DNA of 54,607 nt from positions 1 to 54,607 of the forward strand of contig JAJZJZ010000004.1 in the NCBI GenBank assembly GCA_021809755.1, given 5' to 3'. The notes under the pieces are model-generated. The model was not told the origin of the DNA, did no database searches, and worked only from the letters and a program-made list of their open reading frames with translations. The stretch comes from Thermoplasmata archaeon. GTDB taxonomy: Archaea; Thermoplasmatota; Thermoplasmata; Thermoplasmatales; Thermoplasmataceae. Each line of letters begins with the position of its first letter. Position 1 is the first letter of the stretch. Shown one piece after another: positions 35,099-43,935 of this stretch. The translations under genes were made by a program, and so were the position numbers.

Positions 35099-36181
35099 TT
35101 GCCGGACAAGTTTAATTCTAGAGAGATAGGTTATATCCCGTTTAATGGACCGATGACCCGGCATGGCGGCATATCGTCAATAATTGAGTTTAGTAATTTT
35201 ATCAGGAGACTGGTTCCAAAGCATCTTTACTATTCAATAGCATATTATAGAGACCCTCTGGAAAGGGTCATGGCAGAAAAGGGGTGGGAGGGCGCAGAAC
35301 TTATTTTCGACCTTGATGCAGATCACATAGAGGGGGCCAATAATATGTCCTATGAAGAGATACTTGCAGAGGTCAAAAAGCATACTATAAGACTGATTGA
35401 AAAGTATCTAATGGGGATGATGCACTTTAAGGAAAATGAAATATCTCTATACTTTTCAGGAGGACGAGGATATCATGTTCACATTAAAAGTGAGAGAGTC
35501 TATGGTCTTTCCTCCGACTCAAGGCGAGAAATCGCAAATCTTGTGAGAGGGGAAGGCATTACAGCCAAAGAAATAAAGCAGAATCCAACGCTCATAAAGC
35601 ATGATGGGGAAGGATGGCTCGTAGAAATAGATGATCTTTTTTGCAGTGTAATAAATGATTGTTTAAACGGAAATGGTGACGAAAGTTTAAAGGATATATT
35701 TACAGATGGGCGTGTAAGAAACGGTTATATCACAGGAATGAAAAGGCCTGCGGGAAAATCCGGTAGCAATAGAAACCGTGGTTCTATTCTGTCAAAGAAA
35801 GGACCAGAAAAATACAAGTTTTTTGAGGAAAATGATATGATTGTTCTAGAGCACGCTGTAAAACTTATAAAAAATAGAAACGCATGCGAAATAGATGAGC
35901 CTGTGAGTACAGATATTCATAGATTAATTCGTTTTCCGGGAAGTCTTCATGGGAAAACTGGTTTAAAAGTAGTTCCCGTAGAGCTTAAAGATATCAGATC
36001 ATTCGATCCATTAAGGGATGCAATTCCAGATGAGTTTAAAAATGGAGAAATACGTATCAATACACAGAAAAAAACGGAGATAAAATTTGATGGAGAACTA
36101 TTTAAATTAGAGGGTGCTCAGAGCGTAAGAAGAGATCTTGCTATATTCTTGATTAGTTCGGGCAGGTCTATATTGGAATAA
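35099..36181 (+). CDS. priS: DNA primase small (catalytic) subunit
   Basis: PriS makes RNA/DNA primers for replication with PriL. The protein contains the catalytic metal site ELIFDLDADH (about 62-71 from the TTG) and the YFSGGRGYHVHI motif of archaeo-eukaryotic primases, as well as RRFPGSLHGKTGLKV near the end. The given start, TTG at 35099, is the first canonical one, but the same frame clearly continues upstream with FLRREFKNYYEKAQLQLPDK, which looks like the normal PriS N-terminus. So the real protein probably starts near 35030-35054 with a non-standard codon. The 3' end is secure. It is transcribed divergently from the sedolisin gene. Confidence 0.9.
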   Translation: MPDKFNSREIGYIPFNGPMTRHGGISSIIEFSNFIRRLVPKHLYYSIAYYRDPLERVMAEKGWEGAELIFDLDADHIEGANNMSYEEILAEVKKHTIRLIEKYLMGMMHFKENEISLYFSGGRGYHVHIKSERVYGLSSDSRREIANLVRGEGITAKEIKQNPTLIKHDGEGWLVEIDDLFCSVINDCLNGNGDESLKDIFTDGRVRNGYITGMKRPAGKSGSNRNRGSILSKKGPEKYKFFEENDMIVLEHAVKLIKNRNACEIDEPVSTDIHRLIRFPGSLHGKTGLKVVPVELKDIRSFDPLRDAIPDEFKNGEIRINTQKKTEIKFDGELFKLEGAQSVRRDLAIFLISSGRSILE

Positions 36182-36247
36182 TTATTATATAATAATTAGT
36201 GCACCAAAGATTATTATATTTTAAAGAAATGCAAAATCAGTGATATA

Positions 36248-36670
36248 ATGGAATTTAAAAAGTCGAAAACACTGGAAAATTTAAAGGCAGGATTTGCTGG
36301 AGAAAGTCAGGCGAACAGGAGATACTTATATTTCTCACTGAAAGCAGACGAAGAGGGACAACAGGAGATTTCGCAGGTATTCAGATCTACTGCAGATGGT
36401 GAAACAGCACACGCCTTCGGTCATCTTAAATATCTTGCAACAGTAGGAGACCCTGTAACCGGCGAGCCAATAGGGACAACCGAGCAAAATCTAAAATCTG
36501 CAATAGCTGGGGAGACCTATGAATATTCGCAGATGTACCCGGGATTTGCAAAGGTAGCAAGGGAAGAAGGATTTGAAGATATTGCTCACTGGTTTGAGAT
36601 CCTGTCAAAGGCTGAGAAATCCCACGCAAAGAAATACGAAGAGACTCTTGCCAAACTCAAGACAAACTGA
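36248..36670 (+). CDS. Rubrerythrin-like diiron protein without rubredoxin domain
   Basis: Rubrerythrins use a diiron site in a four-helix bundle to reduce peroxide. The ligands are visible in the repeated motifs ENLKAGFAGESQANRRY (near 9-25), DGETAHAFGHLKYL (about 49-62) and the second pair AGETYEYSQMYPGFAKVAREEGFEDI and AEKSHAKKYEE. The protein is 140 aa and ends after the bundle, so the C-terminal rubredoxin-like iron site is missing, as in sulerythrin. It would need a separate electron donor. It is followed after eight bases by a DUF3501 gene, so they form an operon, perhaps for oxygen or metal stress. A TATA-like stretch lies near 36220. Confidence 0.92.
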   Translation: MEFKKSKTLENLKAGFAGESQANRRYLYFSLKADEEGQQEISQVFRSTADGETAHAFGHLKYLATVGDPVTGEPIGTTEQNLKSAIAGETYEYSQMYPGFAKVAREEGFEDIAHWFEILSKAEKSHAKKYEETLAKLKTN

Positions 36671-36678
36671 GTGGCAGG

Positions 36679-37251
36679 ATGAAACCCATAACAAGGGAGG
36701 AGATATCTTCTCCCGAAGACTTTTCAAAAATCGTAGAGAAGAACAGAAAAGATATAATCAAACTCAAGGCAATACGAAGGATATCTTCTAAAACGTTTAG
36801 CTTTCTTTTCGAATGCAGAGAAACCCTTCTTAATCAGATAAATGAAATGGTATTTGTTGAAAACGTTCACGATGAAGATGAAATAAACCGGCTTATGAGG
36901 GTATATAATGAACAAATTCCTGCAAATAATGAATTTAGCGTTACCATGTTCATAGAGATAACCGATGAGAAGGAGTTGGTTAGAGAACTTCCTAAACTGG
37001 CTGGAATAGAGGAGCATATAGTATTGATATTTGATGGAAATGAAAACAGAGCCATCCCGGAAGAGGGGAGATCGACAGATGTTCTGGAATCAACGGTACA
37101 ATATTTAAAATTCAGATTCAGCAAAGATGAGATCACATCATTCAAAAATTCAAAAAATGCGTTTATCAGTACAGATCATAAAACCTACAAGGAAACTGTT
37201 AAAATACCTGATGATCTCATGTTAGAATTGAAAAGTGAACTTTCAATTTAG
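36679..37251 (+). CDS. DUF3501 protein, partner of rubrerythrin
   Basis: The 190-residue protein starts with MKPITREEISSPEDF and continues with KAIRRISSKTFSFLFECRETLLNQINEM, the signature of DUF3501. Members have no known function but are frequently encoded beside rubrerythrin, as here, where the gap is only eight bases. It is soluble, acidic overall and contains one Cys. The pairing suggests a role in the same peroxide or oxygen response, for instance electron supply or iron handling. That role is inferred from gene context only. Confidence 0.8.
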   Translation: MKPITREEISSPEDFSKIVEKNRKDIIKLKAIRRISSKTFSFLFECRETLLNQINEMVFVENVHDEDEINRLMRVYNEQIPANNEFSVTMFIEITDEKELVRELPKLAGIEEHIVLIFDGNENRAIPEEGRSTDVLESTVQYLKFRFSKDEITSFKNSKNAFISTDHKTYKETVKIPDDLMLELKSELSI

Positions 37252-37392
37252 ATAGATATAGTAGCTAAATATTTGGGGAATCGAACTTTTCATAAGTATA
37301 GCTATATACAATTTCAAAATATTTAGAAACTTATTAGTACAAATTTCTGACGAAACAGATATTTACCGCTGAGGATTTAGGATATGATTTAA

Positions 37393-38538
37393 ATGAGCAA
37401 TCTTTCAGCAGATGAATTGGAGGTAATTCAATACGTTAAACGCTTTGCAAATGATGAGGTTAAACCACTGGCAAAAGAAATTGATTTAAAAATGGAGGTC
37501 CCTGATAAATTAATTAAGAGGATGCATGAACTCGGCCTCTTTGCAAGTTACATTCCAAAGGAATATGGCGGGTACGGAATGTCTTTCAGTTTTTTGGTCA
37601 ATGTGATCGAGGAATTATCCAAGGCATGCCCAAGTACCGCCCTGGTACTTGACGGAGCGTTAACCCTTTTTGCTGAACCGGTATTAATGTTTGGATCAGA
37701 AGATATAAAAAAGAGATACCTTCCCAGAGTTGTGAACGGGGAAGTAGGTGGTCTCGCATTAACCGAACCGGGAGCAGGAAGCGACGCAGCAGCGATCAAA
37801 ACTATGGCCACAAAGGAAGGATCTGAATATATTATTAATGGCTCAAAAATCTTCATCAGCAATGGAAGATTGGCAAAATTCTATGTTGTTGATGTTGTAA
37901 CGGATGCATCGAAAAAACACAAGGGAATTTCCACATTTGTTGTTGACGCAGACACCCCCGGTCTAAAAATAAGCAGGGACATTCACAAACTTGGGATAAG
38001 AGGGTCAAGCACAGTGGAACTGGTTTTTGAAAATGTCAGAGTGCCGGAAAAGAATATTGTTGGAACATTGAATGAAGGATTCAAGGTTGTAATGGAAACT
38101 CTTGATGCGGGAAGAATTGGAATAGCTGCACAGGCTCTTGGTATTGCCGAAGGGGCTTTTGATGAGGCCGTAAAATATGCTGCTCAAAGAAAGCAATTTG
38201 GTAAGGCGATCACGGAATTTGAGGGTATTCAATTCATGATTGCAGATATGGCAACTAAGATAGAAGCTGCGAGACTTTTGGTCTATGAGGCTGCAGGCAA
38301 ATGGGACAGGCATGAAGACTGCATTAAAATATCATCGATGGCAAAACTCTTTGCTTCAGATGCAGCAATGGATATTACCACAGAAAGTTTGCAACTATTC
38401 GGAGGGTATGGTTATACAACCGATATGGATGCAGAAAGGCATATGAGAGATGCAAAGATAACTCAGATATACGAAGGTACAAATCAGATCCAGAGAGTAA
38501 TAATAGCACGGAAAATATTGGAGGAATTTGGAATTTGA
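37393..38538 (+). CDS. Acyl-CoA dehydrogenase
   Basis: The FAD enzyme introduces a double bond into acyl-CoA and passes electrons to ETF. The signatures are LALTEPGAGSDAAAI (FAD/substrate), GSKIFISNG, the AQALGIAEGAFDEAV helix, RKQFGKAI and the catalytic-base region QIYEGTNQIQRVIIAR. The length of 381 aa is typical. A TATA-like GATATTTACC is about 26 bases before the ATG. The stop overlaps the TTG of a DUF72 gene (TTGA), and gatDE follow, so an operon of four functionally mixed genes is likely. The chain-length preference cannot be judged. Confidence 0.94.
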   Translation: MSNLSADELEVIQYVKRFANDEVKPLAKEIDLKMEVPDKLIKRMHELGLFASYIPKEYGGYGMSFSFLVNVIEELSKACPSTALVLDGALTLFAEPVLMFGSEDIKKRYLPRVVNGEVGGLALTEPGAGSDAAAIKTMATKEGSEYIINGSKIFISNGRLAKFYVVDVVTDASKKHKGISTFVVDADTPGLKISRDIHKLGIRGSSTVELVFENVRVPEKNIVGTLNEGFKVVMETLDAGRIGIAAQALGIAEGAFDEAVKYAAQRKQFGKAITEFEGIQFMIADMATKIEAARLLVYEAAGKWDRHEDCIKISSMAKLFASDAAMDITTESLQLFGGYGYTTDMDAERHMRDAKITQIYEGTNQIQRVIIARKILEEFGI

Positions 38539-39344
38539 ATATAAGTATAGGATGTTCCGGGTGGTCCTATCCAGAATGGTCTGGGGCATTCTATCCTAAA
38601 TCTACAAGACCGTCTTTACGGTTATATTCGGGTTTCTTCAACACGGTTGAGGTTAATAGTACCTTTTACAAAGTTCCGCCAAAGGAAAATGTGGAATCGT
38701 GGTTAAAGCAGCTTACAAAGAACTCTGAATTCACATTCAGCGTAAAAGCACCGGCTGAATTTACACATCCATTTAAATCAGATGATATGAAAAGAAGACT
38801 TGACTCCTTTAACCTTTTTGCGGAGAATGTTCTTACACCAATAAAAAATTCTGGTAGACTTGCATTTACAATGTTTGGGCTGCCACCATGGATCGGAAAA
38901 ACAAATTTTGTATCTGAACTTAAATTAATCCAGGAGGTCACAGAGGGATGGATGAACCCATTTGTGGAACCCAGAAATAGAGTTTTAGTCTCTGGAAATG
39001 AGTTCTTAAATGCCTGCACACAATTAGATCTAGGGGCAATATCCGTGGACAGTCCGGATCACTTATTAACAGAAATTCTTGATTCAAACAAGACGTCCTA
39101 TGTTCGTTTCCATGGAAGAAACAGGAAAAAGTGGGGGGAAAAGGGAGCTGGAATGGAAAAGTATGATTATAAATATACAGACAAGGAATTAGAAGAAATA
39201 GCAAATATTCTTCAAAGAAAGGAAGATTCTAAAGTCATGGTTTATTTCAATAATCATCCTTGGGGAAATGCACCAGTTAATGCAATTACTCTAGGAAACT
39301 TGTTGGGCATTAAAATTAAGACATACCAGAGTATGCTGTCATAG
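38535..39344 (+). CDS. DUF72 TIM-barrel-like protein, second copy
   Basis: It shows the same family hallmarks as the protein at 20134: a CSGWSYPEWSGAFYP start, EVNSTFYKVP, FTFSVKAPAEFTH and a late YVRFHGRNRK-YDYKYTDKEL region, the latter being the classic YecE pattern. The two copies are only distantly alike, so they are not a recent duplication. The TTG start overlaps the acyl-CoA dehydrogenase stop, and the gene ends one base before gatD. The activity is unknown; its place before gatDE might indicate a link to RNA metabolism, but operons of this kind also join unrelated genes. Confidence 0.9.
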   Translation: MNISIGCSGWSYPEWSGAFYPKSTRPSLRLYSGFFNTVEVNSTFYKVPPKENVESWLKQLTKNSEFTFSVKAPAEFTHPFKSDDMKRRLDSFNLFAENVLTPIKNSGRLAFTMFGLPPWIGKTNFVSELKLIQEVTEGWMNPFVEPRNRVLVSGNEFLNACTQLDLGAISVDSPDHLLTEILDSNKTSYVRFHGRNRKKWGEKGAGMEKYDYKYTDKELEEIANILQRKEDSKVMVYFNNHPWGNAPVNAITLGNLLGIKIKTYQSMLS

Positions 39345-39345
39345 G

Positions 39346-40587
39346 GTGGTACAAACGGAATTCGTAAGGGGAACAAAACTTAAGATCACATATAATGGAA
39401 ACGAATTGGATGTTACATACATCTCAAAAGAGGAAGGTTATTTAACAGTAAAATTACAGAATGGATACAATATTACAATTCCTGAGAATAAAATTACCGT
39501 TCTAAAATCAAGCGAGCCACAACCTGTGAAAAAGAAAAGCATTACCTTGAAACATGGAAATGGAATTCCAATATCTTTAATTACCACTGGAGGAACCATA
39601 GTAAGCGCTATCGACTACGACACAGGTGCTGTGCATCCTTCCACTGATATTCGCAAAATAATAGACCGCTATCCGTATATGGAAGAAAAGTACGCCATAT
39701 CTGTAAGAGAATTTGATAACATTTTAAGCGAAAATATGCAACCAAATATGTGGATAAAACTGGCAGCTGTGATAAAAGAAGAACTATCAAAATCAAAAGG
39801 AGTTCTGGTTTCACATGGAACTGATACAATGTCATATACAGCATCCGCACTTGCATTTATGTTCGAAAAACTTACGGGGCCAGTGGTCATGGTAGGTTCA
39901 CAGAGAAGTTCTGACCGACCCAGCAGTGATTCATTTGGAAATATGGAAGGAGCCATGGCATTTTCCTCAACGAATGTTGGGGAAATTTGTATATCAATGC
40001 ATTCTGGAACTTCAGATGATAGTATAAGTCTTCACAGAGGTACAAGAACTAGGAAAATGCATTCCACAAGGAGAGACGCGTTCAGATCAGTTTCAGGTAC
40101 CCCCATTGCAAAGTTCAGGAATAAGAATATTGAATTCCTATCTGAATATAAAGAAAAATCCGATGAAATCTTACTTACAGGCAAACTTGAAGAGGAGATA
40201 TCAATGATTTATTTTCACCCCGGTTTAAAAGGGGAGGACATTGAAAAAATCAGTGAAGGCAAGAAAGCTATCATAATAATGGGTAGTGGTTTAGGGCACA
40301 TCTCTCAATCATTATTTCCATCTGTCAAGAAAGTAATAGGCACGGGCACAAAAATAGTAATGACAACTCAGTGTATGTCTGGAATTGTGGATTTAAACGT
40401 ATATTCTACCGGGCGTGAACTCAAGAAATTGGGAGTTGTTTCAGCTGAAAATATGCTTCCCGAGGTTGCTTTAACAAAGAGCATGTATCTATTGGGAAAT
40501 TATCCGCATGAAGATTTTGAACAGATGATGAAGGTGAATATGCGTGGCGAAATTCTGGAAAGAGAATTTTTAGGTGATTGTTATTAA
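39346..40587 (+). CDS. gatD: Glu-tRNA(Gln) amidotransferase subunit D
   Basis: GatD is the asparaginase-like subunit that frees ammonia for conversion of Glu-tRNA(Gln) to Gln-tRNA(Gln) in archaea. An N-terminal ~65-residue AnPRS-like domain precedes the asparaginase domain, which carries TTGGTI (about 80-85) with the nucleophile Thr, SHGTDTM with the second Thr-Asp pair, and VGSQR. At 413 aa it is typical. The GTG start is one base after the preceding stop, so translation is coupled. Its 3' end overlaps gatE by 14 bases, consistent with equal production of the two subunits. Confidence 0.95.
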   Translation: MVQTEFVRGTKLKITYNGNELDVTYISKEEGYLTVKLQNGYNITIPENKITVLKSSEPQPVKKKSITLKHGNGIPISLITTGGTIVSAIDYDTGAVHPSTDIRKIIDRYPYMEEKYAISVREFDNILSENMQPNMWIKLAAVIKEELSKSKGVLVSHGTDTMSYTASALAFMFEKLTGPVVMVGSQRSSDRPSSDSFGNMEGAMAFSSTNVGEICISMHSGTSDDSISLHRGTRTRKMHSTRRDAFRSVSGTPIAKFRNKNIEFLSEYKEKSDEILLTGKLEEEISMIYFHPGLKGEDIEKISEGKKAIIIMGSGLGHISQSLFPSVKKVIGTGTKIVMTTQCMSGIVDLNVYSTGRELKKLGVVSAENMLPEVALTKSMYLLGNYPHEDFEQMMKVNMRGEILEREFLGDCY

Positions 40588-42388
40588 CAGCAAAGATAAG
40601 AGAATAAAAATAGGTCTCGAAATTCACCTGCAGTTATCGACCGGAAAATTATTCTGTAAGTGTCCAGATATAAATAGTACTGGAATTAAAGGAAAGTTTA
40701 CCAGAAAATTATTTCCAACAGAAAATGAATCGGGGGATGTTGATGTTGCAGCACTGCAAGAAGAGCGAAAAAACGTTATCTATGAATATCAGGTAACGGA
40801 CAATAGTTGTCTTGTTGAAGCTGATGAAGAGCCACCTCATGAGATCAATGCGGAAGCTCTCGAAACAGCTCTTTCAATTGCTTTTTCTTTAAATTCTGAA
40901 GTTCTCAATGCAGTTTCTGTTATGAGAAAAGTTGTAGTGGACGGATCGAACACGTCAGGTTTCCAGAGAACAGCGGTCGTTTCTACGGGGGGTTACATTA
41001 CAATTAATGGCAAGAAAGTAGGATTGACGACAATCTGTATCGAGGAAGATTCAGCAAGGAGAGTTGAATCTGGGAATAATTACACTGCATTTTCTCTTGA
41101 TAGACTTGGAATTCCTCTTGTAGAAATTTCCACTGCTCCAGATATTGAAACGTTTCAGGAAGCCGTAGATGTTGCACGGGAAATAGGTATGAGAGCTATG
41201 CTCACCGGTAACATAAGAAGAGATAGCGATGCAATCAGACAGGATGTTAATTTTTCAATGGGTTATGGCAGGGTTGAAATAAAGGGGATTTCCAAACTAT
41301 CACTGATTTCAGAAGCACTCATTGCGGAAGAAAAACGCCAAAAATATCTTGCGGAAGCTGTAGGAATTCTTGTGGAACGAGGAGGGTTCAATGGAACGGT
41401 TCTTATTGATTACACAGAGAAAATAGGAAAATCTGAGTCTAAAATTATTCAGAAAGGTATTGCCTCAGGAAATAGAATTTATATAGGAAAACTTGAAAAT
41501 CTTGGGGGAATTTTGAAGGCTGGTGATTACAGGATAGGCAAGGAGATAGCGGATGCGTTAAAATTATTCTCCATTGGAGGTTTTATTCATTCAGACGAAC
41601 TTCCTGGATACGGCTTAACTGAAGATGAGGTTAATAATATTAAAAAGTTCCTTAAATGTGAAGAAAAAGACGCAATTATATTGATATCAATTCCAGAGTC
41701 AAAAAAAGATCTCGCTCAGGATGCAATCAATAAAAGGATTGAGAAGCTATCGTCTCTTAATTTTTCTGAAACAAGAGCTGCGAATGAGGATGGAACATCA
41801 AGATTTCTCAGACCAATATCTGGCTCTGGGAGAATGTATCCAGAGACAGACATTCCTACAATCAAAATCAATGAAGGAACGCTGAATAGGTTAAATTTGG
41901 ATTCACCAAAATCATTTGATCAGTCACTTTTATCTTTTACTAAAGAATGGGATATATCAAGGCAGGAAGCTGAGATAATCTTGGCTACAGGGAGAAAAAA
42001 GGAATTTATTGAACTCTCCAGATTATGGGAAAAACCAAGAGAAGTATCGAGAATACTCCTTCAATTTGTTCCAGAAATGGAAAGAAAATACAAGAGGAAG
42101 CTCGATTACAACGACCTCAAGAGATTGACCGAAAAGATAGCAACAAAAAATTACGGGAGAATCTCTCTTGAGATCGCCATAGAACAATGTATTTCAGGGA
42201 AGAACATAGAGACGGTTTTGATGTCTGACGACATTAGACCATTGGACAGAAGTGAATTGAAGTCTATAGTTGAAAATCTAAGGAAAAGCGGGGATGTAAA
42301 AAAGGAAAATATAATCGCGAAGGTGAAAAACGAAACTCCCAGGCCCGTTGATCCTAAGATAGTAATGGAATTATATCAAAACACATAA
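40574..42388 (+). CDS. gatE: Glu-tRNA(Gln) amidotransferase subunit E
   Basis: GatE phosphorylates and amidates the Glu on mischarged tRNA(Gln). It begins with the GatB/GatE hallmark IKIGLEIHLQLSTGKLFCKCP, followed by ADEEPPHEIN, VDGSNTSGFQRTA, and EEDSARRVE. An inserted AspRS-like domain occupies the middle (about 300-420), and a helical C-terminal tail (from about 440) binds tRNA. The length of 604 aa is normal for archaeal GatE. It starts with GTG within gatD (14-base overlap). Gln-tRNA(Gln) formation by this route implies that the organism relies on indirect glutamine charging. Confidence 0.95.
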   Translation: MIVINSKDKRIKIGLEIHLQLSTGKLFCKCPDINSTGIKGKFTRKLFPTENESGDVDVAALQEERKNVIYEYQVTDNSCLVEADEEPPHEINAEALETALSIAFSLNSEVLNAVSVMRKVVVDGSNTSGFQRTAVVSTGGYITINGKKVGLTTICIEEDSARRVESGNNYTAFSLDRLGIPLVEISTAPDIETFQEAVDVAREIGMRAMLTGNIRRDSDAIRQDVNFSMGYGRVEIKGISKLSLISEALIAEEKRQKYLAEAVGILVERGGFNGTVLIDYTEKIGKSESKIIQKGIASGNRIYIGKLENLGGILKAGDYRIGKEIADALKLFSIGGFIHSDELPGYGLTEDEVNNIKKFLKCEEKDAIILISIPESKKDLAQDAINKRIEKLSSLNFSETRAANEDGTSRFLRPISGSGRMYPETDIPTIKINEGTLNRLNLDSPKSFDQSLLSFTKEWDISRQEAEIILATGRKKEFIELSRLWEKPREVSRILLQFVPEMERKYKRKLDYNDLKRLTEKIATKNYGRISLEIAIEQCISGKNIETVLMSDDIRPLDRSELKSIVENLRKSGDVKKENIIAKVKNETPRPVDPKIVMELYQNT

Positions 42389-42541
42389 AAATGATGATCT
42401 TTTTAGACTGATTTAATGGTGATTTGAAATTCACTTCACTCAATTCAATTATCTATTATACACAATAAACGTTGGAATTATTGATGGGTGTTAAATATAG
42501 GAGAGGCAATAATTTCTTAGTTTTTTCTGCTATTCTAAAAA

Positions 42542-42553
42542 ATTATTAAATAT
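42542..42553 (+). promoter_or_regulatory. TATA box of the nuo operon
   Basis: ATTATTAAATATC lies 21-32 bases before the nuoA ATG, centred near -27, so the long nuo mRNA is expected to be leaderless at its 5' end. The 185 bases between gatE and nuoA contain no other feature. Confidence 0.6.
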
Positions 42554-42573
42554 CTTCTTAGCATACTCGTTTA

Positions 42574-43011
42574 ATGTTGCTATATGGATACATCCCGCTC
42601 TTCATTACCTTCATTTTGATGGCAATAGGGATGTTTTTGATATTCACGCTGCTTCCTACTCTGTCGGAGTCCAGGGCTAATCGCGGGAAAAAATTATCCT
42701 TTAAACCATCAGACATCATTAAAAATCTTTCGAGAGAATCATCTCCTGTCAGTGGTTCGAGTTATACTGAAACATATGAATCTGGTGAGATTTCAAGAGG
42801 TTCCTACAATTCATTCGTGAGAGTTCAATATTATTTCATAATTCTACTTTTTATATTATTTGATGTAGATATGGCTCTCCTTGTTCCTTGGGCATTTGAT
42901 TTTAAGACTCTTGGAATCTATCCTTTTATTGAAACAATAATATTCATATTGATGCCTATGTTTGCAGTGTTTTATGGCTATAAGAAAGGATATATGAGGT
43001 GGATAAAATGA
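42574..43011 (+). CDS. nuoA: NADH-quinone oxidoreductase subunit A
   Basis: NuoA is a three-helix membrane subunit of complex I that lies near the quinone channel. The helices are at about 5-28, 88-108 and 115-136, with the conserved acidic [13 protein letters not shown] segment in the second. At 145 aa it is slightly long because of a polar loop (about 35-80). It is the first gene of a twelve-gene nuo run. The last four bases overlap nuoB (ATGA), so the subunits are translationally coupled. Confidence 0.92.
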   Translation: MLLYGYIPLFITFILMAIGMFLIFTLLPTLSESRANRGKKLSFKPSDIIKNLSRESSPVSGSSYTETYESGEISRGSYNSFVRVQYYFIILLFILFDVDMALLVPWAFDFKTLGIYPFIETIIFILMPMFAVFYGYKKGYMRWIK

Positions 43012-43472
43012 AAACTGGAGACACCGGTATCTTGACTACAACCATGGAAAAAGCCATGGAATGGGGAAGAAGCAATTCCATCTGGCCACTTACGTTTGGA
43101 TTAGCTTGCTGCGCCATAGAGATGATGGCAGTACAAGCCTCAAAAGCAGATGTATCTAGATTTGGTAGTGAGGTCTTTAGAAATTCACCAAGACAGTCAG
43201 ATCTCATGATCGTGTCGGGTACAGTTACTAAAAAAATGGCTCCCAGAGTAAGGAGGCTTTATGATGAAATGCCATATCCCAAATATGTCATAGCCATGGG
43301 CGTGTGTGTTATTCAGGGTGGCCCATATAATCAGGGTTATTCAGTTGTTCTCGGAGTCGATCGTGTTATTCCGGTTGACGTGTATGTCCCCGGATGCCCG
43401 CCCACTCCTGAAGCTCTAATTAACGGACTGATAACTCTTCAGAAGAAGATAAGAGGAGAAACAGACAGGTGA
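43008..43472 (+). CDS. nuoB: NADH-quinone oxidoreductase subunit B
   Basis: NuoB holds the last iron-sulfur cluster (N2), which reduces quinone. The cluster-binding residues are in [11 protein letters not shown] (adjacent Cys pair), [11 protein letters not shown] and [12 protein letters not shown]. The protein has about 154 aa. I chose the ATG at 43008 and not the GTG at 42999, because GAGGTGG lies five bases before this ATG and it overlaps the nuoA stop as ATGA. Archaeal and bacterial NuoB proteins start similarly. It connects to NuoCD and to the membrane arm. Confidence 0.94.
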   Translation: MKTGDTGILTTTMEKAMEWGRSNSIWPLTFGLACCAIEMMAVQASKADVSRFGSEVFRNSPRQSDLMIVSGTVTKKMAPRVRRLYDEMPYPKYVIAMGVCVIQGGPYNQGYSVVLGVDRVIPVDVYVPGCPPTPEALINGLITLQKKIRGETDR

Positions 43473-43476
43473 GATT

Positions 43477-43935
43477 ATGGTTGAAATCGTTGAAGAACCT
43501 GCCGGGAAAGATAAGAGAAAAATTTTCAGAGTTAAAAAAGAGGATCTTATACCTGCCATGAAATCCTTTTATGATCAGGGTTATGATCATCTATCACTTA
43601 TTACGGGGATAGACAGGAGGGATAAAATCGAGGTTGTATATCATCTCCATTCATTTCAGAAGAATGAATACATTGTAGTGAAGACAGAAACTCTAAATGA
43701 TACTGTTCCCAGTGTTACTTCAATATGGAAGAGTGCCGATTGGGATGAGAGAGAACAGTACGATATGCTCGGAATAACGTTTGAAGGGCATCCTGATTTG
43801 AGAAGAATTCTGCTACCAGAGGGATGGTCCGGATATCCACTGAGAAAGAACTACGATTTGAGCAAAGTTCAATTCGTAAACATGGACGAGGATGGTAATG
43901 ATTATGCCAGTTTTGATCCAGGAGATGGTTGGTAA
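43477..43935 (+). CDS. nuoC: NADH-quinone oxidoreductase subunit C
   Basis: NuoC (30 kDa type) helps hold NuoD and NuoB. The C-terminal signature is present: DWDEREQYDMLGITFEGHPDLRRILLP with the following WSGYPLRKNY. At 152 aa it is a compact version, a stand-alone NuoC and not fused to NuoD. AGGTGAG precedes the ATG by a few bases, directly after the nuoB stop. Its last base overlaps the nuoD ATG (TAATG). Confidence 0.93.
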   Translation: MVEIVEEPAGKDKRKIFRVKKEDLIPAMKSFYDQGYDHLSLITGIDRRDKIEVVYHLHSFQKNEYIVVKTETLNDTVPSVTSIWKSADWDEREQYDMLGITFEGHPDLRRILLPEGWSGYPLRKNYDLSKVQFVNMDEDGNDYASFDPGDGW

